From Annona cherimola (lineage: Eukaryota > Streptophyta > Magnoliopsida > Magnoliales > Annonaceae): 64,000 bases of DNA. Of this stretch, positions 55,261 through 64,000 are shown one piece after another. The translations under genes and the position numbers were made by a program. The stretch's first letter is position 1, and each line of letters starts with the position of its first letter. Location of the stretch: assembly GCA_030490835.1 (NCBI GenBank), contig CM059973.1, positions 49,170,008-49,234,007 on the forward strand, written 5' to 3'. Under the pieces are notes generated by a model. The model saw only the letters and a list, made by a program, of their open reading frames with translations. It did no database searches and was not told the DNA's origin.

Positions 55261-56087
55261 AATTCGCATGTGGAGTCGACTTTGGATACGATTTCACCCA
55301 AGTCGCAGCCTGGAGTCGACTTCGGTTGTGACTTCGGTCTCCAACATGTCTTCAAGTTCCACTTCGGGTGACTTAGTCTTGAACCTAACCCAAGTCGCAG
55401 GTGAGGTCAACTTCGGGTGCGATTTCACTTTCTGTATGCACATGATGGAACTTGGATTTCTTTGAAAGTGATCCTGGTTGCTTGTTATTCATCTCATATA
55501 TTGTTCTTCCAATAATACCCTTTATCTTAAATGATTAAACATGGAACTTGGCATGTTCATCTTCTCTTGATAGCTTTGTCTTCATGGCCTTGAACTTAGA
55601 ATGATTTTCTTTTCTTGATTTTGCAATCCATAGATATAGCCAATGATTCTCCTTTGAACGATATACTATTTTGAATGAATAATTTATGAATATTTGCTTG
55701 TCTGGACTGTATCTGTCTTTATCTTGACTCAAGTCGGATGCCTGGGTCGACTTGGGATCCAACTTCACTGAAGTCGCATGTGGAGTCAACCTGGGAATGT
55801 GACTTCACCCAAGTCGCATATGGAGTCGACTTCGGTTGCGACTTCACTTGTCTCCTACCCCAATTTCAACACTGGAAGGAATTGAACATCTGAAGTCAAT
55901 AGTGGAGTCGACTTGGGTCTGCGACTTCACCCAAGTTGCAAGTGGAGTCGACTTGGACTGTGACTTCACCTGTCTTGGTTCCCAAATTCAACTCTGGAAG
56001 GTTTTTCTTAATTGAAGTTGATCTTGAGGTCGACTTGGGTATCGACTTCACTCAAGTTGATGCTAAGTCCACTTGGCTTTACGACTT
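55261..56087. promoter_or_regulatory. U3 dyad array of copy C
   Basis: 34-bp dyad units (some with a one-base slip) start at 55261, 55300, 55392, 55731, 55771, 55811, 55893, 55933, 56015 and 56054. Seven keep an exact GTCGAC core; others have GTCAAC or GTCCAC. Most starts are 39-41 bp apart, in pairs or a triple, with a gap at 55426-55730. The layout matches the copy A LTR. Confidence 0.85.
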
Positions 56088-56224
56088 GGTCTGTCAGGTT
56101 CTGAAATCTAAGTTTTTAGCCTTTAACCAATTTTAACAAACCACATTAGTACCCAAAATAATCTCAAATTGAGTTGTTAATCATCAAAATATGGATTGTG
56201 CTTAATTTTCCATTGATTCCAACA

Positions 56225-56241
56225 ATCTCCCCTTTTTTGAT
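56225..56241 (-). other. Polypurine tract of copy C
   Basis: The sense strand reads ATCAAAAAAGGGGAGAT directly before the 3' LTR. Confidence 0.9.
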
Positions 56242-56699
56242 GATTGACAAAACCAATTTGAGTTATACCTTTCATTTATTTTGAAAATAACATTTCATCC
56301 TTGTTTTGGCGCTTAGGACATACATATTTCATTTACATTGCATTCCAAAGTTAATGAAATCAACACATAATTGCAAATACATACAAAATGCATGTCATAT
56401 ACATTCAACCATTGCAATTCAATCAGAAGCACGTGTCATATACATATAACCAAGCATTTTATATAATGTGAGACATGAAAATGCAAAATGACCTACATGT
56501 ACATACTACCCATCCCATGAAAGCAAACTAACCTAAAAACTCAAATTTCTCTCTCCCTTTTTGTCAAAGAATAAAAAAGGAGATAGGGAAATCGGGATTT
56601 AGCAAATTGAAACACTGATATAAGATAGAATCGACGACGACTAGGTGGGATAGGCCGGATATGAGCAGATGAATAAAAGGATGAGAGATGTTGAACGGT
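56242..56699 (-). other. Non-coding 3' region of copy C
   Basis: AT-rich sequence between the polypurine tract and the ORF3 end. No feature recognised. Confidence 0.6.
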
Positions 56700-58053
56700 G
56701 GGTTCAGCTCTAATGGATTCGCCAAAGTATGGATCATTATCAGGCTACATGGCGATGATGGAGATACACACTCGCCAAGACAAAAGGGATCGTGAACTGT
56801 GCACAATAAAGTATAGGCTTCTGTTGGGGAGCAGTCGAGTCCCGCCAACTGTGACGTGAGTCGGTCTTCCATTTGCTCAAGGTGATCCCTTATGGAATTA
56901 ACGGAGGTAGCCCAGGTCGGTGAGTGTGGACGGGGATCGGGAATCTGTGATCCTCTTGGAGAGCACGAGCCATGTGACTGTGACGATACGGGCTCTGCTG
57001 GTGCTGCCGGTGGTGGAGATGGATCTGCCTCGTGTTGCGAGGACGGAGGTGGCTGCTCCCCCTCAGAATGAGCACCCTCCCTTCAAGTTGGGTTGGTCCC
57101 ATAGTTTCCCGAATCCTTTCTGCTCGGAATTCCTCCAAATTGATCTTCATCCGAGTCAGTAGTGCCCTGTTTATGGCATTTGTGGGCTTCAAAACTTCAA
57201 ACGGCTCCCCGTCTAAGTCGACACCAAGATAGTGCATGATCATGGTGATCCACGTCCCATATGGTAACACGCCTCGTGGATTATCTTTCTTTGAGGCCAG
57301 GGCTTCCAAAAACAGAGCGGGCAAGCTGACCTTTACCTGATTATTCACTTTTCATAATATCTCGGCCTCTTCAGGATTCAATTGGTTTCGGCCTCCTCCC
57401 TTGGGGTAGATACAATGAGTAATCAAGAGCCGAAGAACCCTCAGTCTGGGAGGTAAATATGTGTGCAATACGGTGGATTGCACTTTCTCTGTGATTTGTA
57501 CTCCCTATGCCCAAATTTAGTTCCTTTCCTTTTACAAATGTAATGTAATACTCCTGATCCCATAAATAGTAGAAAATTATAGTTAGATCAGGGTATACTC
57601 TATCATTAGCTTTCAATAGCCCAGTTCATCCTTGGAATTCAAATAACTACTCAATTCCAAACTCATAGTCACGCAGGAACTTAAAGTCAATGATCTTAGG
57701 GACAAAAATCTTACGCTTGTAGAAACTCTTGTAAAACCTGCTGTGCTCCCGCTCGGTTCTAAAGTATGTCGTTGGAATTTTCAACACTTATCCCTTCTGT
57801 GTAGGTGTGCGCTGCCTGTTGGCAGCCGACAATGTCTCGCTGCTGGATCCAGATTTTGAGTTGGCTTGTCGAGGGGCGGATGACGATGGATTGGCCTCGC
57901 AGAAACGCACACGGCATCCCGCAGATGTGGAGGCCTCCTCCGAACCTGTTTTGACAGAGTTCGTTGTTGGTGGGGCACCCTCTCACCTATATTGGATCGA
58001 GATGGTCTGGATACAGCCAATTTAGAAGGATTAGCGACTGCTTTAGGTGCCAT
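56700..58053 (-). pseudogene. ORF3 of copy C (broken)
   Basis: ATG at 58051-58053 (MAPKAVANPSKLAVSRPS). The N-terminus is basic and low-complexity as in copy A, then shifts frame near 57950. The globular part (LLKANDRVYPDLTIIFYYLW, YITFVKGKELNLG) follows with in-frame stops near 57640-57790. After another shift, the C-terminal part (VKVSLPALFLEALASKKDN, then GVLPYGTWITMIMHYLGVDL) is open at 56890-57348. The LPYG-x-x-I-T-x-I-x-x-x-x-GVDL text is the best link to the plant 'putative transposon protein' family. The extreme C-terminus, partly out of frame, contains MEDRLTSQLAGLD, probably a coiled coil. Function unknown. Confidence 0.75.
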
Positions 58054-58440
58054 TGGTTCAATTTGGGATGGGTTTGAAATGGATTTTCAAATGGGACTGT
58101 GAGAGTGAGATGGCAGTTGAAAGAGCTAATGGGATCAAGGCCAGTGGCCTTTTAGAAGAGACAGAGAGATGAGAGAGGAAAATGGTGACCTATGAGGGAG
58201 CCGGCGGCTGTCGGATAGTGATGGAGAGAAAGAGAGGGATAGCTAGAGAAGGAAAGAAAGAGACCAGAGAGAGCAATGAAAAGGGTGATTGAAAATGGAG
58301 AGAGAAATGAGAGAACTAAAAAGGGAGCAAGCGAGATAGTGGGCGGACAAAGTTGGAGAAGAAAGAAAAAATGAATAAAGAAGAAAGAGAAGGAAGAGAG
58401 AAGAAGGGGAGGATCACACGGGAAGCCCAAGCAGCGCTAG
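58054..58440 (-). promoter_or_regulatory. Pyrimidine-rich leader in front of ORF3 (copy C)
   Basis: About 330 bases dominated by C/T on the sense strand, without a TATA box, equivalent to 976-1320 in copy A. Confidence 0.5.
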
Positions 58441-58446
58441 GCTGGA

Positions 58447-58569
58447 GTCGACTTGCCCTAACCAAAGTCGACTTCGCCTCTTACGAAGTCGACTTTGCCC
58501 TGTCCGAAGTCAACTTCGACTTTGTGGAGTCGACTTTGGTGAAGTCGACTTGGGCTGACCAGAGTCGAC
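58447..58569. promoter_or_regulatory. Phased palindrome array between pol and ORF3 (copy C)
   Basis: Exact GTCGAC at 58447, 58467, 58488, 58529, 58544 and 58564, plus GTCAAC at 58509. Steps are 20, 21, 21, 20, 15 and 20 bp. The pol-proximal steps 20 and 15 match the 20 and 14 of copy A. Confidence 0.85.
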
Positions 58570-58628
58570 TTGGCTCTCTCGACTTGGTTTTTCTAAAATG
58601 CTCCCCTATCATATTATGCTTCTAATCA

Positions 58629-58977
58629 AACTCAATCATACCCATATCATTCCTAATTTTATAAAATGGTTCATTTGCTAATGGTTTAGTGAAAATGTCT
58701 GCAATTTGATCCTCAGTTTTAACATATTCCAAACAGATGTCATGATTTTCAACATGTTCACAAATAAAATGATGTCTCACATCTATATGCTTTGTTCTAG
58801 ATACAACACAAGATTCTTGGTCAAAAAAATAGCACTTATGTTATCACATCTAATTGGAATATCATGATAATCAACACCGTAATCCTTAAGTTGTTGTTTC
58901 ATCCAAAGTAATTGGGCACAACAGCTCCCGACGGCTATATATTCGGCTTCCATGGTAGATAGAGCAACACTAGTTTG
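58629..58977 (-). pseudogene. pol: RNase H domain of pol (copy C)
   Basis: Readable Copia RNase H text with STMEAEYIA (about 58930) and IRCDNISAI (about 58840), interrupted by stops, including one just before QTSVALS. The upstream part GYSDVNFSSHKVYRKSTSG is in the RT-containing frame at about 59000-59090, with the first SDAD changed to SDVN. It ends near 58629. Inactive. Confidence 0.82.
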
Positions 58978-60400
58978 TTATTTTAAAAACCATAAAACCA
59001 ACATGTTTCTAAGAAATTGACATGGTCCACTAGTGCTTTTTCTATATACTTTGTGACTAGAAAAATTCACATCCGAATAGCCGATTCGATAAAAAATTGA
59101 CCCCTTTGGATACCATAGTCCTAGATTAGTGGTATTTATCAAATATCTGAAAAAAAATTTTGCAGCTATTAAGTATGATTCTTTAGGACATGATTGCAAT
59201 CTAGAACACATGCAAACATTAAACAGAATATCAGGTCTACAAGCAGTTAAATATAATAAGGATCCTATCATGCTTCTATACAATTTTTGTTCAATAGGTT
59301 TACCCTTTTCATCCTTGTCGATCTTGATAGTTGAACTCATTGGTGTGTTTGCGCCTTTGCTATTTTGCATTCCGAACTTCTTTAACATTTCTTTGACGTA
59401 CTTGGACTGATTTATGAAGATCTCTTCCGCTAGTTGCTTAATTTGAAGCCCAAGGAAGAAGTTCAATTCTCCTATCATGCTCATTTCAAATTCACTTTGC
59501 ATAATCTCAAAAAATTCTTGGCACAAAGTTTCATTAGTAGCACCAAATATTATATCATCAACATAAATTTGAACAATTAAAATATTTTTGTCCTTATACT
59601 TGATGAATAATGTTGTATCAACCTTTCCTCTTTGAAAGTTATGATCAATCAAGAATTTGCTTAACCTTTCATACCAAGCTCATGGAGCTTATTTTAGTCC
59701 ATATAATGCTTTAATTAATTTGAAAACATACTTCGATTGATCATTTTCTTCAAATCCCAGAGGTTGTTCAACATAAACTTCTTCATTCAAGAATCCATTT
59801 AAAAATGCATTTTTCACATCCATTTGAAACAATTTAAAGTCCATGTGAGAAGCAAATGCTAGTAGGATACGTATGACTTCTAGTCTAGCCACAGGATCAT
59901 ACAATTCTTCAAAATCAATTCCCTCCTCTTGGGAATATCCTTTGGCTACCAATTTGGCTTTGTTTCTCACCACAAGTTCACTTTCATCTAATTTGTTCCT
60001 AAAGACCAATTTAGTACCGATAACTGTGCAATCTTTGGGTCTAAGGACTAGGTGTCATACATTGTTTCTTTCAAATTTGTTTAGCTCTTCTTGCATTGCG
60101 GTGATCCAATTTTCATCATTAAGAGCTTGATCAATGGATGTTGGTTCAATTTTTGACACAAAAGCGAATTCTCCACAATTATTGTGTCTTGACGTTCTAG
60201 TTTTTACTCTTTCATAAATATTACCAATAACTTGCTCAATTGGATGATCGTTTTTGAATTTTAAATCAGTTGGAGGTTTGAAAGAATTGTTACCTTCACT
60301 TACCCTTTCATACGTGGAATTTTCTTGTTTTGCTTCGCCTTCTCCTTGTTGCTCTTATTGTTCCACCTTTGGGTTCTTTGATGCCTCATCTGCATTACTT
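58978..60400 (-). pseudogene. pol: Reverse transcriptase (copy C)
   Basis: Two long frames (58978-59652 and 59689-60009) separated by stops near 59685. The entry part has [32 protein letters not shown] and [12 protein letters not shown]. The second has the catalytic YVDD (59554-59565), [18 protein letters not shown] and CRPDILFNVCMC. All RT motifs are present but the reading is broken. The region 60010-60400 corresponds to the acidic linker with scattered stops. Confidence 0.88.
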
Positions 60401-60464
60401 AACTCATCCTTCTTTCTCGGAGTATGGTTAAATTCATCAAAAATAACATGTATTGATTCTTCTA

Positions 60465-61270
60465 TTATTTGATTTTTCTTGTTAAAGCCTCTATATGCTT
60501 TGCTATTTGATGAATAACCAAGAAAAATTGGCTCATCATTTTGGCATCTAATTTACCCAAGTTGGTTTTTTCACTGTTTAAAACATAGCAAGTACATCCA
60601 AAAGCATGGAAATATGATATGTTTGGTTTTCTTCCTTTCCATAGTTCATATAGGGTCTTTTTCAATATTGCTCTAATGGTAACTCGGTTTAATACAGGAC
60701 AAGCTGTACTTACAACTTCACCTCAAAATCTTTTGGACAATTTACTCTCATTTAGCATAGTTCTATCTATTTCTTGTATTGTCTGTTTTTTCTTTCAACT
60801 ACCCCATTTTGTTGGGGGTTTTTGGTGCAGAAAATGTATGGTGAATTCCTTTTTCATTACAAATTTCTATGAATCATTTATTTTCAAATTCACCACCATG
60901 ATCACTTCTAATGGAGATAATTGTATTTTTTTTTCATTTTGCACAAAATTTGAAAACATGACAAATATAGAAAATGCTTCATCTTTGCTAGCTAAGAGTA
61001 TTATCCATGTGAATCTTGAAAAATCATCAACAATTACAAATACATACTTTTTTCCACCAAGGGTTAAAATGTCTGATGGCCCATAAAGATCCATATGCAA
61101 TAATTCAAGTGGCCTAGTCGTTGAAATTTCCTTTTTGGTGGAAAATGTCATCTTAGGTTGCTTGGATAATTGACAAGCCTTACAAATCTTGTCCTTGTCA
61201 TATTTAAGCTTTGGTAACCCTTCCACTAGGCTCTTTTTTCACAAGATTTTAATATTTGACATATTAATAT
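60465..61270 (-). pseudogene. pol: Integrase (copy C)
   Basis: The core is open at 60867-61226: KICKACQLSKQPKMTF, LLHMDLYGPSDILTLG, VDDFSRFTWIILL, then a frame change in an A-run near 60930, just before the HGGEFENK text. The C-terminal piece ([20 protein letters not shown]) is open at 60465-60665. The HTFSAP/VVERK segment between them is broken. Inactive. Confidence 0.86.
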
Positions 61271-61289
61271 GCCCAAGCCTTTTATGCCA

Positions 61290-61715
<426 letters not shown>

Positions 61716-61749
61716 GTGGAGCTTATCTTTTTGGTACCCATTTTATAGG

Positions 61750-63217
61750 TTCATTTGCATTAGCTAACCAGTGGAATCTACGTTGATCTACCCTTGAAGG
61801 CATAAATCCGATGCTCTTAGGTACCCAAACCAATTTTGCACTAAGGTCATGTAATTTTCTCATTTTACATTGATATACCTTATGCCCCATCTTGTTACAA
61901 AAATTATAAGCTCCCGAGAGTCTTGGAGTGGGAATCCATGTAGTAGTTGGTTCCCAAGTTGGTCTTTTGGTTCAAGCAACAAGATTCATTTTTGGTTTAG
62001 CATGAATGAGCTTTGCTTGGTTTTTATAAGTCATTGGAGCATTATATTTGCTACTTTCTCCCTTCTCAAATGTAGAATACCCAAGTCCTCTCTTATAATT
62101 TTGGGCAGTCATATTTAAAAATATTTTGACGCTTTCCCTTGGATTAGAGAACTTGGCAAGTGATTCATTCAATGATTCATTTTTCTTTTTAAGTTTTTTC
62201 ACTTCACTTCCCAAAGTGTTCTTTTCATTTGTTAAATAGTCAACTTTTTCTGCAAATTTTCCGTTTACAATAATTACTACATCACATTGTCTTTTCTTCA
62301 TTGTGAACTTGTTTCCCAACTTCTTTATTTCTTCATATAATGAATCATAGGCTTGTTGTAGTTCTTCCAATTCAGCGCATTTGAGACATTCATTTGTAGA
62401 AGAGAAAATGGAAAGAGATTTTGGCATAGGCTTGTTGTAGTTCTTCCAATTCAGCGCATTTGAGAAATTCATTTGTAGAAGAGAAAATGGAAAGAGATTT
62501 TGGCTTAGAGGTTACCTCTTCACTACTTGTGCAATTTGTTGAAGTGGTTTGATCCTCCAAGATTTCTGTTGCTGCGAAGCATAGGTTGAAATCTTCCTCC
62601 ATTGTAGCCATGCAACAGATCCTTGCACAATTTGCAGCCTGATTTTCTTCATTTGAGGAGCTGCACGTTGTGGACGTCTCCTCATTGACGTACATGCCTC
62701 TTCCTTTAGCTTTTTAAAATTTTATGTTTTCGCCTCGATCCTTCTTTTCCCTTCGTTCCCTTATTTTGTTTTCTTCGGGTGTTGGGCATTGGGCTTGCAT
62801 GTGCTCCATTCCACCACACCAGAAAGACTTTGTAGCCTCCTTCATTTTCTCCTTTGAGCTCCTTTCTTTAAAAGTCTTGAAATTCTTTCCTTTTCTTACA
62901 AATTTTCTGAATCGCCTTGTGAGTAGCGCTATCTCCTCATCGTATTCAAATGCCGTTAGTGCATAAAAGAGGAAGTTCATGGCTTTTGCGTTGCTTTTAA
63001 CAGTTCTAACTTCCTCCTCGGACCATGTGGAGGCTCTTTCATCAATGGGCAATACAATACCATCTTGGATAGCAATCCAAGAATCTATATCTGTAACCAT
63101 GATTAATTATTTCATTCTCAATTTCCAGTAACCGAAGTTGTTCCCATAAAATAGAGGTGGCCTTGTGAATGATTGACCCTCGACAAATGCAGGGGTGGAA
63201 GTTTGTTGAGATGCCAT
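61750..63217 (-). pseudogene. gag: Gag (copy C, internally deleted)
   Basis: ATG at 63215-63217, equivalent to copy A. After about 90 residues (ending LTAFEYD) the text jumps to EEIALLTRRFRKFVRKGKNF. Residues about 93-241 of copy A gag, most of the capsid domain, are missing. The first knuckle is FWCGGMEHMQAQC with its first Cys lost. A 79-bp tandem duplication at 62346-62503 shifts the frame. The coiled C-terminal region lies at 61972-62350, and the gag end with KWVPKR and stop is at about 61730-61740. Confidence 0.85.
62346..62503. repeat. 79-bp tandem duplication inside gag (copy C)
   Basis: Two adjacent copies, 62346-62424 and 62425-62503, each starting CATAGGCTTG and ending GATTTTGG, nearly identical. 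79 is not a multiple of three, so it shifts the gag frame. Confidence 0.92.
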
Positions 63218-63250
63218 ATATAAGATTTATTTGGTTTAAACTCAAAGACC

Positions 63251-63263
63251 TGCTCTGATACCA
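63251..63263 (-). other. Primer binding site, tRNA-Met type (copy C)
   Basis: The sense strand reads TGGTATCAGAGCA, two bases inside the LTR edge. Confidence 0.92.
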
Positions 63264-63265
63264 CT

Positions 63266-64000
63266 TGTTGGTCCTGAGTTTATCCTTATTACCAAAGAGG
63301 GGAGGGGTGAATTGGGTATTTTAAAATTTTCACTTAAACAGAAAACTTTACCCCTCTTTAGTTTAATCCCCTTAACGAAATAAGCAGAGAATATGCAGAG
63401 AAATAAAGTAATAAAAATAGATAAGCAGGCCACAGCAGTAGACACAGATTTTAGAGTGGTTTGGGCAACCTTCCCTACTCCACTCTTCCAAGATCACAAC
63501 CGTTGTGACTTGGGTTCCACTAATATATTTTCAAATACAACTAGATCAGCAGCTCTCTTCTAGATTCCAGCTCTAGGGCACAAAACACAACAAAAGTAGG
63601 TGACGAGTCACACTCAAGTCACAATGCTACCTTGCTTTCACTTGGTTCCAATCTCCAATAACAAACCTAGTATCAAATACAGATAATGAATCGAATAAAG
63701 GAAACTACACTTTATAAGTTGTGTAGGCAGATTTCAGCTCGTGGAAGAACTTGTAAAGAGAATGATTTGATCAGCGATGTAGCTTTCAGCAAGTTGGAGT
63801 AAAGTTCTTCACTTGAAATTGATGTTGATCACTTAATGCTTTTAAGAGGGTGGAAGGTGAACACAATGAATGCTTTTTCTAACCTCTAGCACATCCACTT
63901 GAATGCTCTTTTATAATGATGGAGTAAATTCAAACATTTGGAGGTAGGTGGCACGCATTTAATGCGCCAACGTTCGAATTTTTCAGACCGTTGCTATCGA
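63266..64000 (-). repeat. 5' LTR of copy C (partial)
   Basis: It starts TGTTGGTCCTGAG and aligns with 54520 onward. It has a TATA-like TTATAAAAGAG (sense) at about 63907-63917 and is cut by the window end just before the dyad array. Confidence 0.92.

Larger units (their letters stand above)
54520..56224 (-). repeat. 3' LTR of copy C
   Basis: 1705 bp from TGTTGGTCCTGAG to CCAACA, followed by the polypurine tract. It contains the TATA box and the dyad array. Confidence 0.93.

Noticed and set aside
56564..56872. Envelope-like membrane protein at the end of ORF3
   Set aside because: The hydrophobic text is in a shifted frame of the decayed ORF3 tail and is not shared with copy B.

Overview
The window is repeat-dense plant nuclear DNA. 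I see no host gene, rRNA, tRNA or CRISPR array. Almost everything outside a few AT-rich or unassigned stretches is LTR retrotransposon, nested and mostly broken. SIRE/Maximus-type Copia elements, chromodomain (Tekay/Del-like) Gypsy elements and Athila/Tat-like Gypsy remnants together point to a flowering plant with a large, repeat-rich genome. I cannot name the species.

Layout. (1) 1-8158: Copia copy A, minus strand, nearly complete, with gag, protease-integrase, RT, RNase H and an extra 3' gene (ORF3) cut by the window edge. Its 5' LTR is 6485-8158. (2) 8159-12830: an Athila/Tat-like Gypsy element, minus, apparently interrupted by copy A. (3) 13616-16121: an older degraded Athila-like Gypsy remnant. 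(4) 16122-30975: Copia copy B, minus, decayed and split by two solo LTRs of a long-LTR Gypsy family (17936-20829 and 21226-25043, plus orientation, near-perfect 5-bp target duplications). (5) 31630-33150: a truncated plus-strand Copia copy D. (6) 33151-35628: a diverged plus-oriented Gypsy LTR. (7) 35629-53096: a Tekay-like Gypsy, minus, with very long LTRs, an extra ORF upstream of gag, and a 5.7-kb solo LTR (40050-45739) inserted inside its integrase gene. (8) 53097-54519: an opposite-orientation LTR piece and an RT fragment. (9) 54520-64000: Copia copy C, minus, with complete 3' LTR, degraded genes and a 5' LTR cut by the window end.

The most interesting system is in the Copia family A/B/C. 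Each copy carries ORF3 downstream of pol, resembling the plant 'putative transposon protein' family. A phased array of the palindrome AAGTCGACTT lies between pol and ORF3. The LTR U3, just upstream of a TATA box, carries ten or more copies of an exactly 34-bp dyad unit: outer arms AAGTCGCA and TGCGACTT placed symmetrically about a central GTCGAC. The units sit mostly in pairs about 40 bp apart. One half-site vocabulary therefore marks both the LTR promoter and the region in front of ORF3. This suggests a shared regulator or an RNA-structure role. It is conserved across copies whose genes have decayed.
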